Source of the DNA: Corbicula japonica
Lineage: Eukaryota; Mollusca; Bivalvia; Venerida; Cyrenidae
Length of the DNA stretch: 64,000 nucleotides
Reading direction: 5' to 3'
Assembly (NCBI GenBank): GCA_038501625.1
Contig: JAZAYU010000009.1
Span: 3,843,001-3,907,000, forward strand
The notes below the pieces were generated by a model. That model did not search any database, was not told the DNA's origin, and saw only the letters and a program-made list of their open reading frames with translations. This document shows, one piece after another, positions 1 through 11,018 of the stretch (position 1 is the stretch's first letter; each line of letters begins with the position of its first letter). Both the position numbers and the translations under genes were made by a program.

Positions 1-2645
1 CTGGAGCCCCTGCTGCCAACACAGCTGAAAGCAAAATCTCAAGGGTAACAATACTTTTAAACAGGAAGACTTTTTTTTACAATTATTGCAAAAATTCTCG
101 TCACAATGGAAATTTGGAAAGTTTCTTATCTGTGCATCTGCCTAGTCTGATCAGGGCTATATTATTTGCCATCGGGATAGCAAATTTAATAAATTTCTGC
201 TATAGACCCTTATGAACATGAATGGACTGACCTAATTTCATAGAATGGTAATTTAGCTCTTCGGGGGTTAAACACTTCAGATTCAATTTATTTCCTGGTT
301 AATTGTGATTATGGAGGCCTTGCTATGAAAACATGGCAGATAATGCAAAGTCGAGAAACTTTTGTGAATACTGTTAACCCTGTAATGGACTCATGGTTCT
401 ATCAATTTAGGCAAGTTCATTCATTGTTTATAGGGTTTTCGTAGACAGTTTAATTTATTTACTGAATGGCAAAAAGTGTAGGCTCTGAGCAGACTTCATG
501 GATGGGCTGGCTGATCAGGTTCTACACTGGTCACATATGTGATATTTGCTTGCTTTCTGACAGAGCTTAATTACTGGGTTAATTTCTACAATTCTGAACC
601 AGTACCAGAACTTGTTTGCAGTTGTTAGTACAACAAACTTTCAGATAAAGCAGGTACCTGAGGCAGTTGCTGGGCCGACAGCTTTGAGAACAGTGAGGGC
701 CTGTATAGCAGCTTGTATATTGGGTAACTTCTGGAATGCTGTGGTACTAGCTTCAAGGACTTGTTCACTGGTGTTAGTCTGTACCATTTCTGTGAGTCGT
801 GGTCGAAACTTGCCCCTCTAAAAACACAGAAACCACAGAACTGGCAACACACAAAACTCAGACTTGGTGTCATGCACATGAAATAACTACCAGGGCTTTT
901 TTCCTTCTGTGTTTGAAAAAATGTATTAATACATATAATAATGAAGTCTGTCATTGAAAATAGTCATAAGTTACTGTGTTTTGGAAATATTTGTTAATAA
1001 ATACCTCAACTTGTCCATGAATAATTAATTAGGCCCAAATAATGCACTCTTTTTATACCATTTATAAAAAAAACAAGACCCTTTGGTTGACATTTTCAAG
1101 GGTCAAAATGAGCATTTCTAGAAAATTTTATTTAAAGATCAAATAGAATCTCTGAAATGGGATATAAAAGGCAAACTGATATCTCTAAAATTATCAGGAA
1201 CACAGAACAAGTCTAAATGAACTCTAGCTGCCTTACAGTAAGTTTCCACTTCATAAGCTGGCAGATTTCTTCTTGGGTGATGTGTCTAGGTTTTCTTCCC
1301 TTGATCTTCTCCGGAAGCTCATTCTGATACCTGCAAAATGCAAGTCACTGAGTATTGCCAGCAATATTATATTCTCCTACTGGTTTATGCATTGTGAACT
1401 AGACATAGCTTTAGCACTTCTTTAGTTATGCCAAGATCTAGTTAAGTGTGGTATTTTCACAATTGTCTTTGAATATATATATATATATATTCTGAAACGG
1501 GAGAGAGAGAATGTGCAGGCCTTGACCAGGATTCAAACCTTTGATTTTGGGCTTACTGTGCTAACTTTTTGCCAGGTTGTGGAAATTTCAACTGTGGATA
1601 TAAATATCCATCTTGTACAGCTGTTGTTTTTTTTTAATATTTATATTTTAAAAAATCTACAATGATTTTAGGTATTTATTTATGCAATACATTAACATTT
1701 ATACTGTATACAAACCTGCTTAATTGAAACAAGTTTAAAGTTTCAAGTGCCACAGTGTACATACAGTTTTATACTGAACAAATGCATACATGTAATCAAA
1801 TGTAATCAAAATGTAATCTGATTACTTTGTCAAAATAATTGTAATTTAACCATTACATTAATTTGAAAATTAGAGTAATTGTTATGTAATTGATCTCAGT
1901 TTTTAGCAAAGTTATTGGAATTTAATCATTTCATTTTCCCAAGTAATTACCCCAGGTCTGCGTGGCCTTGCTCTACCAATTGAGCTACCAAGGCCGCCTG
2001 ATAAGAACACTACTACATTCCTTCCTTCTAAATGAGACATGCCACTTAATAGGCTGATGCCTTCAAATAACAATGCAGGTTGGGATCTACTAGTACCCCA
2101 GCCAAATTGGCAATGCATGGCTCAGTAGAGCTCCAACTTCCAAGGGTAAATCAATTTACACTGGCCACCAAATGAAACAGGAGAGAGTAAATGTGTAGGT
2201 CTTGACCACAATTCAAACCTGGAATATCTGGCTAACCGTGCCGTTGCTCTACTAATTGAGCTATCAAGACCACCTGATAAGGACATTAAGATGTTTCATC
2301 CTCGAAATAGCTGTAGAATTAGTAACTTAAAAGCAGTGAATTCTGTTAAATTAATATATGATAAGTATATCCATTTTACATAAAAAATGTATAGTCTGTA
2401 TAAACATCCATTCCCTAGACCTGATTATTAGTGATTATTAGATGTATGAATAGGATTCTTTTCAATTTCATGCTTAGTAAACTGTTACAAAGGCCGTTAT
2501 GAATTATTAACCATTTATCAAGAGTTATTAAATCCTTCTTTTTTTCTGGCTTCAACTTAGCTGCTTTTGCTACAACTGCATCTTGATAATGCTCAAACAC
2601 AATTTTCCAAATAAATAAATTCTGTTCGGAGAGAAATTTATCCAT
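1..2645 (-). CDS. Conserved uncharacterised protein with HhH-like VGPATASA segment (four exons, 3' partial)
   Basis: Coding exons, in transcript order, are 2645-2512, 1330-1237, 817-658 and 24-1. Each junction has an AG acceptor and GT donor, and the phases join exactly (134, 94, 160 and 24 nt). The translation starts MDKFLSEQNLFIWK, continues through LDKWYQNELPEKIKGRKPRH, QLMKWKLTRGKFRPRL and LTVLKAVGPATASAVLAAGAP, and runs off the left edge after about 137 residues. I recognise the pattern LDxWYxxELPxxIxxRKP / LMxWKLxRGKFRPRL / LKxVGPATASAVLA from a conserved eukaryotic family (animals, plants, fungi) without an assigned function. The VGPATASA stretch resembles a helix-hairpin-helix nucleic-acid-binding turn, which is inference. 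The ATG at 2645-2643 is the first in-frame Met fitting the family's short N terminus; an additional upstream non-coding exon cannot be excluded. No operon context. Confidence 0.82.
1495..2005 (-). repeat. tRNA-derived SINE fragments
   Basis: Read on the minus strand, 1510-1545 carries a box-B-like GGTTTGAATCCTGG. The segment 1950-1998 carries a box-A-like TAGCTCAATTGGTAGAG within CCTTGGTAGCTCAATTGG. The stretch after 1497 (gggagagagagaatgtgcagg) matches the copy at 2173-2200. These are pieces of one SINE family inside intron 1 of the minus-strand gene. A short (AT)n run lies at about 1475-1490. They lack a foldable acceptor stem and are not tRNA genes. Confidence 0.6.
2130..2290 (-). mobile_element. 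tRNA-derived SINE copy
   Basis: On the minus strand this reads TGATAGCTCAATTAGTAGAG (box A), then about 40 nt later GGTTTGAATTGTGG (box B), followed by a body containing ACACATTTACTCTCTCCTG and a CAGTGTAAATTGATTTACC segment. It has a promoter head plus tail, the standard SINE plan, and shares the head and body with the fragments at 1495-2005. Confidence 0.65.
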
Positions 2646-2719
2646 TTTATTTTTTTCCCGCAATCCCTCCGTCTGTACATTGAAGAGCTTAAAAAGGGCT
2701 GCAATTCAAAAAAAGGTTT

Positions 2720-2960
2720 AATCGAACAAAGAATAGAATAGAATAGAATAGAATAAATGTATTTTCCAATCATGGGTCATGTTACATGACATTGCAATCA
2801 ATGTATACATAATGCAACAAATAAAAGTAAAAGTAACAACAACATAGGAATGCACTTACATGCATAAAGAAAACAAGGCTTAATTCTGATTTGTTAAAAC
2901 AATTAACAAAAGATGTGTATGGCTACTTTTCAAGTCATATCTTCCAACACTACCTTTTTT
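2720..2960 (-). repeat. Probable LINE 3' end with pentanucleotide tail
   Basis: A (GAATA)n run at about 2727-2756 (TATTC repeats on the minus strand) abuts unique-looking AT-rich sequence at 2757-2960. A pentanucleotide tail is also seen on the coding LINE at 58111-58135, so this is probably the 3' end of a related 5'-truncated retroposon. No coding sequence remains, so the family is uncertain. Confidence 0.4.
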
Positions 2961-3013
2961 GTATTTAATTTAATTTTACTTAGTAGGGTACAGATAGAGG
3001 GCAATACTAAGGA

Positions 3014-3745
3014 GACTGTATGATGAAAAGTATACCAATAAAATAAAATATGAAGATAACCTATAGCTGAGTAATATTGTAGTTAAGACTGTTAGCCCAA
3101 CTATTTGTGCGCAATAAGAGCTTTTCTATATATACGATGGTCGCTCTTCGCGCACAACCCAGTTACTATTCAAATCAATGCGGAAAATTTTCCTTCTATT
3201 TGTATATGCCGCCGATCGGAAAATGAATCGCAACTTTTGCCGGCTTCATAAAGCATCTTAAACCATATTTATTTTTTTTAAAAATTACATACCTGAGAAG
3301 CCACATTCAAGTAGAATCAATATATGTAATCCTTTATAAGAAACGTTTTCGTTTTTTTATGCAAAACTGTTATAAACCTCCACCCATGTCGATTACACCG
3401 CATAAAGTTTATCTGACTCGCGTTTATCGATAATTTTCACCGTGTAAACGGCATATGCTGTGGTAGGTTTAACAAGTTATTTTGTGGATTATTCGTTCAT
3501 TTTATTGTTACTTTTATCATTATTTATGTTTTATAACGACATTTGACATACCAGTGTTGAAATTTTCACGTGAGAGTGAAAATAAAAAGAATTTAAATCG
3601 GGTCGATTTCCACCACAGTTTTGATCGTAACTGCTTGAGACGTAAAGGACAGACAACGAAAACGTCCGTATGATAATGGGTCTGTGCTTGCAGTCGAATT
3701 ATTGAGACTATTAAGACTGTATGATGAAAAGTATACCAATAAAAT
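3014..3745. repeat. 31-bp direct repeat pair flanking a 670-bp segment
   Basis: The 31-bp segment 3014-3044 (starts GACTGTATGATGAAAAG, ends ATAAAAT) recurs identically at 3715-3745. The enclosed 3045-3714 has no convincing ORF. It could be an insertion with an unusually long target duplication or the remnant of a tandem duplication. Confidence 0.55.
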
Positions 3746-3911
3746 GATGTAGACTTTCACACATATCGAACAAATCAAAGGATTTAAAAATGCATTTTTG
3801 TGACATTTTTCAACGGTAAAATTACTGTCCGTAAATTGACTAAGTTTTGTTTAACCTGCTTTTCAGTGTGTACGAGATGCCAGAATAAAAGATTCGAGAG
3901 AGCCTCCCATC

Positions 3912-3979
3912 TGTCTACTTTCGGTTTCAAGGACAAATCATACAACTAAATGATTTGCCCTTGAAACCGAAAGTAGACA
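3912..3979. repeat. Short near-perfect hairpin
   Basis: TGTCTACTTTCGGTTTCAAG at 3912 pairs with its reverse complement ending at 3979. The arms are about 30 nt with one mismatch or bulge around a loop of about 8 nt. It may be a tiny foldback element or a solo hairpin; no flanking duplication is evident. Confidence 0.55.
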
Positions 3980-4929
3980 TGATTGGAGTCTTTTTCGAAT
4001 TTCTTAAAGTTGGCTTCACCTTTCAGTATTATCTCAAGGACATATTGTAGTAGATTTTGCACATGTTAGTTTTGCTAGTATGATCTCAATATTGTGATTG
4101 GATGCAAATCATATGCTTTTTCATGTAAAAAAAAATCACTTGTGTTTATTTTCATAGTTGCGTGCTATTTTCAATATATGCAAACAATTATTCTGTTAAC
4201 TGTTTGTAATGATACAGTCTAATTTTAGTTTTGAAAATGAAACATTTTTTAGAAAAAAAATTTAAAACTCCATCAAATTTTGTGCATTACCTCACAAAGC
4301 GTGCATGTTTGTCTCCCCTTAATTATTATAATCGATATTAGCAAAAAAAGGATTGTTCGTTTACTAAACTCACAAAATTAACAATGAATGTGTCATATTA
4401 AAATAAAATTTAAAGAATTGATTAAAGCAAAATATTATTGTTTTAGATATATTTTCAAATTTCACATTTATTGCACGGAAAAATTAAACATGAAGTAGAC
4501 CAAGATCTCAATTCTTATTCAGATAGCTCAATCATTTACTATGAATCCAATTCTTGAAATTAAAACGTCGAATTGAGTCTGAGCGACATTTGTCAGTGCA
4601 GAAAATGCATGGATATTCTTGTTGTGTTAAGTTACAAATATTAATGTCCGGGTCGTAGAGTTTTATATAGAGTCAATTCTTAAAAACTTTACTAATTTAA
4701 TACAACTACATCACACTTTATTTTTGTTAAATTAATTTTAACAATTAAAATATTCAGGGTTAGGGTTAGAGATTGTAAAAAATATGTCATAAGAAGCGCA
4801 GCATTTTATTTTTAATCAAATCAAATAGCTCATCAAAACATGACTTATAATTATAAGCTTATTGTTTATCAATTTAAAGAGAAAACTGAAATTACATAAT
4901 TATGCTTTTTTATTTTATTAAACATATAA

Positions 4930-7011
4930 CAGCCAGATTCAAAAAATTGGCTCAATTTTGAGAAAAACATGTCGCCAGCCTTTGGACGACCAAATCTTCA
5001 AGGTTAAAACTCTAAAATTAAATATTGCTATTTTCGGGAGAGATCTGATGTTTTCTTAGAACAAACATCACTGAGATAGCCCTTTATGTTACTTCCTTTA
5101 AGTTTTATAGCATGCTAATTATCTAGTAACATCGCTTTTTGCATGTCGCCAGGCAAAACATCAATATTTACAGTAATATTGTTGAAATATGATGATAGGA
5201 AATTAAGAAATTTTCTGTATTTAATGTTTAAGGCACGTGAAAATATGATATTAGAAAGTTCTGTTGCAATTGGATGCCATTTTAAACAATGACACTGGTT
5301 TAAGGGATGTCGCCAAAAAACTTTCCTACCGTAACCATTTTTAAACCTCACTGCTGATGGTATTAAATAAGATAAAAACAGTTATAAAGGCATAAATATT
5401 TTATAGAATTTTCAAATTTTATGTATTTAAAATTTAAACACCTGTGGCTTTTATATATATTTTGTTGGTCATAGCCTTAACACGAAATTCTTGATGTCCG
5501 ATAATAAAATTTTCCTCCGTAACTGTGTATTTCACTTCTTTTAATCTATGTTAATTCCATGGATCAAACCGTTTACATCAATTACATGATTATCAATTGA
5601 TTAATACATACCTTCACTAAATAAGTATTATTTATTGCAAATATAAGTCAAAAAATGTAAAAAAAAATTTCCTCCGTAATTTTTTCTTCCGTAACCAAAA
5701 GTATCATGATTGCTTCTAGTGCTAATTAAATTGTTGTTATCAACTGACTGCCTCGTTATTATCACAGAAGCCGTCAAGTAATATGGTCAGAAGTGGTAAG
5801 ATAATTAAAATTTACCTTTGTAATTTTGGGTTACGGAGAAAAGTTACGGAGGAAGCTAGTAAAGTAACGGAGGAAAAATATGCACGATTATCAATTTATC
5901 CTCGTATAACTTGTGTCTAAATGTAAGCTGTACACATGAGTTTTTATAGAAAAAATGTTCCTCTATTGCAACTGATAAGTAAGTACTCCAAATTGTTTGT
6001 CTAAATTCAAACAAATACTATTATTGTACTGCATAAAATATATATGCAGGTTACTTTTTATTTTGACTGGTGCATGGTTTTGCTTGAGCTTGGCCTCTAT
6101 TGCTTAAACATGAAAATTACATTTTAAATGAAAGTTATACAAACATAAGTGAAAATATTTAGCTCACAACATTTAATAAACCTTGAAATCAGCTGAATTA
6201 CATTGCAGTACCAGGCACGATGAAAATACCCGTGTTGTTGTTAGCACAGACAGTGATGTACAGTGGTCTGCATTCTTATTTTATGAACATAGTTCACTTG
6301 AAATGCTTGATTTGGCGTTTGTTTGATTGAAGACAGATTGCAAACAGTCTGTTTCATATAACCTGATGATATTTACCTTTCAACATCTAGAAAAATATGA
6401 ACAACATACACCTACTTAATACATTTTCCTCCGTAACTTTTCCTCCGTAACTGTTGGATGACTTTTTTGTTTGTTTAGCATTGTAAATTCAGAAAAGTTT
6501 TATTGAATTTGAATTTTTAGTTTGTTTATTAATACATATATGTACAATTACAGGTATGTTAGTACGTTACTGGTATCTGTTGAATTGGTAATGAATCTCT
6601 GTATTCGTTATAAAGTTATTTTCTGTAAATCTTGACATACATGTACTCATGATAGTTGAAAAAATATCAGTCGTTTTTGTTTATATTCCATAAACATTGT
6701 GTGTTTAATCCATTAAACTATGTTTCCTGTCAACAATAACATGTTTAGAAGGTGTATACTGTAATAAGTACAGTGTTTATTATAAACCATGTGTTATAGG
6801 CACCTGCAGTTTTCCTCCGTAACTGAACATTTGACACAAAGAAGCAATTGTTATGTTTTGAGCTTTTCATTTAAATGTTGTGATCCACACGTTTATTCTG
6901 AAGTCTATACATTAATGCCTAAATAAATACGTATTTCCTTTTCACAAATGCAGATGTCCAAGTTTTGGTTTTTACTTGATCAAAATTGAGTCAATTATTT
7001 GAATCTGGCTG
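4930..7011. mobile_element. 2.1-kb TIR element with repeated TTTCCTCCGTAAC motif
   Basis: The left end CAGCCAGATTCAAAAAATTG (4930) and the reverse complement of the right end, CAGCCAGATTCAAATAATTG (7011), form imperfect TIRs of at least 30 bp, continuing with CTCAATTTTGA. The flanks both read ATAA, a possible 4-bp target duplication. The interior has no long ORF. It contains the motif TTTCCTCCGTAAC or a close variant at about 5511, 5669, 5685, 6425, 6438 and 6813, and inverted at about 5829-5880; a looser form (TTTCCTACCGTAACC) is at 5320. It looks like a non-autonomous DNA transposon; superfamily not determined. Confidence 0.6.
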
Positions 7012-8620
7012 ATAAAATAAATAATACAACATATGATTGATATAATATCGAACAATACGTTTATTTCTTGCATAAATAATATCGTGATGTTTGTTTTTTC
7101 AAATAATAATGTTAAATTACAGTGGGAACACGTATACTATCTGAAGAGATCTGAAATTCAAAATAAAAATATGACATGCTGATAAATCTATTTAAAATAA
7201 GAATAGATAACTGCACGCAAGGTTGATACATTTATATACCATCAATCAGCATCCACTAAACTCTGTTTGTAACCAATAAAAAAACGATCATTCCTGTTTG
7301 AATCATACGGAAATATGAATTGATGTCAATGTTTCCAAATTTAGCTCTGTGAACTGTAGATGAGTTGCAAAGCTCACATTTTTTCCTTATTGGAAAATAA
7401 CTTCCAGATAGGATCGGAGCGCTTTTAAATTATTTGAATAGATCACTTTAAATGTACATAAACACTAACAAACAAATTTTTAAAGACAAAGGGATACATA
7501 AACAAATCGATATTTTTCACACTACCATATAATTTGCTTATGGCTGACTTGTTTTTGTACTATAAATATCAATATGCACAGAGAATCTCATTCTGGGAAA
7601 TTTTAAAACTATTTTTACCAGAAAAATTATCCAGTACACCTACATGAACATAATTATGTAAAAAAATCCACAAAATACAATGTTTCACAGGAATTGGTAA
7701 TGTTGATCTTTTTGATGATCAGAATCTGCCAATAAATAGCCAAAATAACCATAATTTAATGAAAACAAAAAAAACAACATTCAGTTAAAATCATAGGAGT
7801 CAATGGATCATCTCCCAATTCAATTTAACCCTTGTTTTGTATGTCAAAAAATGATCTATGTTAGCAAATACCAATGTGTAGTCACCAGTCTCAAAAATAG
7901 ACAGTAAGACCGGTAAACAATGAGAAAATACTGTAAATCTGAGTACGGTAGACATTAAGTGATGTTCAAAATATGAAATGATCAAATATTCTTTAATGTA
8001 ATAAATATAAGGATTAACCAAATGAGTTAGCTGGACATTTTTCCAATTGACTTCAACTTTTACATTCTGGGAAAATTTGTCAAAACATGCAGTGATCCGA
8101 TTCCGTTGACTGTTTCACTGCGCATGTCCGTACTTTCAGCAGACAGCGACAGTAGTAAACCAATTTTGTCTGACGGCTATAACCGCCAGAGAATCCTTAG
8201 CGAGCTTCAGTTATCTTTCCTTGAGGTTTAAATATAGGCGATATTCCCCAGGTATTCAAGTAAAGTATGTGCTACTGGAGATTAACAACACCAGTTAATG
8301 TTAGATTTAAAAATACAACGTACTCGGAGTCATATTAAAGATGCATGTTTACCATTATCCAAACTGGGTTGTTGATTCCAATTTGATGCCACTTCAACCT
8401 GGTCACTGATTTATTGCCATACATATGTTTGGAATGCCTACGTTACTGAGATATGTTAAACCATCGAGTTGCACAAATGCTGCACAATGTTTGCCATATC
8501 ATGTCGTTCAGTGCGCTGTTTACACCTTCTAGTTGCTGGTTTAATAAAATATTAGCTGTACCTATTCTAATCTATATCACAAACGGTGCATATTTACTCG
8601 ATCATGCTATATACATGTAT
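7012..8620. other. Intergenic sequence, nothing recognised
   Basis: AT-rich, no ORF with protein-like composition, no splice-site-bounded coding segment and no repeat shared with the rest of the window that I could recognise. Confidence 0.5.
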
Positions 8621-10712
8621 GGTGGCTGATTTATGCCATTTCGTTTTTTCGTTATTTCGCCGCGAAATAACGCCAAGCGAAAAGACGAAATAACGAAAAT
8701 ACGCCACGCGAAAAGACGAAATAACGAAAAAACGTCACGCGAAAGGACGAAATAACGAAAGAACGCCACGCGAAATAACGAAAAGACTATTTTTGCGCGA
8801 AATAACGAAAAGTCGCCGTGCAATAAAACGCCAATTTAACTGTACAAAATAGCGTTCTTTCTAGCTTCGCGTGGCGTTGTTTCGTTCTTTCGCTTGGCGT
8901 CTTTTCGTTATTTCGCTTGGCGTCTTTTCGCTCGGCATGCATGTTTCTGGCAATGACTCAAAGTGCATTGCACAAGAACCGTTACTTGACCTTCTTTCGT
9001 TTTTAGTTATTGCCATTTGATTGATTTTAGAGCATTTCTTGTGCGGAGCGAAACTTTGTCACCATAGGTGTTCAAATGACTCCAAACTTGGTATGCATGT
9101 TTCATAAAAGCAGTGTTAAGTATGCTTTGCGACAATATTGCTCATATTTTTCCCATTAATGTCGTTAAATTATTCCCCTTTCATTGAATTAATTTAGCAT
9201 TTCTTATCATTCTTTTTAATTATTCCCCTTGATTGATTTTAGTGCATTTCTTGCCAAGGGCATTACTTGTTGTGCATTTTCTTGCAATGATACAATTAAA
9301 ATGTTATTTTATACGTGAATTTTGTGCAAATACATTGCTAATAACTGTACAACAAAAAACTAATTAACATGTTAACAAAAATATAGTCGACACATCCGAC
9401 TCGCGGAGTTCCTGGTTTATTTTTTGTTTGTTTATAAACTCAAACGAAGAAATGTTTTTGTTGTTGGGATTGGGTGGGAATTCAGTAACCTATCCATTAC
9501 ACCCTACCTGTAATTATTTTTACTTTGATTTCTCAAAACTCGCACCAATCAATATGAAAACATTTTGGTGGTGGTGGTGGGGAAGGATCATTGGTACCGC
9601 CTTTGCCCTTACATTTTTATCCCCCGCCGCGTAACGGGGGAGGGGGGGTATAGGAATGGTCGTCGTGCGTCCGTCCGTGTGTCAAGCGAAATAACGAAAA
9701 GACGCCACGCGAAAAGACGAAATAACGAAAAAACGCCAAACGAAATAACGAAAAGACGCCACGCGAAAAGACGAAATAACGAAAAGACGCCACGCGAAAA
9801 AACGAAAAGACGCCACGCGAAAAGACGAAATAACGAAAGGACGCCAAACGAAATAATGAAAAGACGCCACGCGAAAAGACGAAATAACGAAAAAACGCCA
9901 AGTGAAATAACGAAAAGACGCCACGCGAAAAGACGAAATAACAAAAGGACGCCACGCGAAAAGACGAAATAACGAAAACACGCCAAGCGAAATAACAAAA
10001 GACGCCACGCGAAAAGACGAAATAACGAAAGGACGCCACGCGAAGAGACGAAATAACGAAAACACGCCAAGCGAAATAACGAAAAGACGCCACGCGAAAA
10101 GACGAAATAACGAAAAAACGCCAAGCGAAATAACGAAAAGACCCCACGCGAAAAGACGAAATAACGAAAAGACGCCACGCGAAAAGACGAAATATCGAAA
10201 AGACGCCACGCGAAAAGACGAAATAACGAAAAGACGCCACGCGAAAAGAAGAAATAACGAAAGGACGCCACGCGAAAAGACGAAATAACGAAAAAACGCC
10301 AAGCGAAATAACGAAAAACCGCCACGCGAAATAACGAAAAAAAACTCAAAGCGAAATAACGCCACGCGAAATAACAACAAAACGCTAGGCGAAACAACGA
10401 AAAATCGCCAGGCGAAATAACGCCGAGCGAAAAGACGCCAAGCGAAATAACAAAAAGACGCAAAGCGAAAGAACGAAACAACGCCAGGCGAAGCTAGAAA
10501 GAACGCTATTTTGTACACTTAAATTGGCGGGGTTTTTTTGCACGGCGACTTTTCGTTATTTCGCGCAAAAATGGAGTATTTTCGTTATTTCGCGTGGCGT
10601 TCTTTCGTTATTTCGTCTTTTCGCGTGGCGTTTTTTTCGTTATTTCGTCTTTTCGCGTGGCGTTATTTCGCGGCGAAATAACGAAAAAACGAAATGACAT
10701 AAATCAGCAACC
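8621..10712. mobile_element. 2.1-kb inverted-repeat element built from CGAAATAACG minisatellite
   Basis: The left end GGTGGCTGATTTATGCCATT (8621) matches the reverse complement of the right end, GGTTGCTGATTTATGTCATT (10712). The two arms, about 8621-8940 and 10410-10712, are inverted copies of about 300 bp, including the landmark GCGTTCTTTCTAGCTTCGC near 8870 and, inverted, near 10490. The arms and the interior array are made of the same CGAAATAACGAAA / GACGCCACGCG words. The spacer 8945-9680 is unrelated, except that at 9617 it carries a TTATCCCCC head with CCGTCCGT like the Helentron-like elements at 18.65-21.75 kb. The long ORFs here exist only because the repeat lacks stops in some frames. 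Confidence 0.65.
9683..10497. repeat. Minisatellite array (CGAAATAACGAAAAGACGCCACG)n
   Basis: About 800 bp of imperfect tandem repeats of the words GCGAAAAGACGAAATAACG and AAAAGACGCCACGCG, with variant units (CCAAGCG, CCAAACG). It forms the core of the surrounding inverted-repeat element and directly follows a CCGTCCGTGTGTC head at about 9665-9682. Confidence 0.85.
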
Positions 10713-10972
10713 ATATCCATGTCAAGGTTTATCATGAATTATTGTGATGAGCAATAGGCTTAGTTGATAAGCAGCTAGAGAGAGAATTTTTAAAATGTAT
10801 TAAGATACAGAAAGCAAGTGTGACGTCATGCAGGAGCCTATCAGATGCATCTAGTTTTGGTTTACTACAGTCGTTTATTTTCTGATAACGACGGAGAAAG
10901 AGTCTACCGATTCCGTCGGTCAAAAGTGTGAACAAATTCTTTAAAGTTGAAAACAACTGCGCCTTACCGGCT

Positions 10973-10982
10973 CCGCCATCTT
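10973..10982 (+). promoter_or_regulatory. YY1-like promoter motif upstream of EIF3D
   Basis: CCGCCATCTT (reverse complement AAGATGGCGG) lies 37-46 nt upstream of the EIF3D start codon, followed by pyrimidine-rich sequence. This is the classic YY1-type element found close to the start sites of many animal housekeeping and translation genes. The transcription start is not known here. Confidence 0.5.
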
Positions 10983-11018
10983 ATATTTTTGTCACGTTTT
11001 TCTGGCAAAAATTGTAAA

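Noticed and set aside
612..954. ORFs on both strands around 612-954
   Set aside because: They are readings through the minus-strand exon 817-658 in the wrong frame or past its splice sites.
1950..2285. tRNA genes (box A and box B matches)
   Set aside because: No complete cloverleaf and they repeat with a shared body; they are SINE heads.
9565..10518. Long overlapping ORFs (135-290 residues) on both strands
   Set aside because: They are low-complexity readings of the CGAAATAACG minisatellite (repeating FRYFAWRLF- or KRRHAKRRNNEK-like peptides) in several frames at once; no gene.
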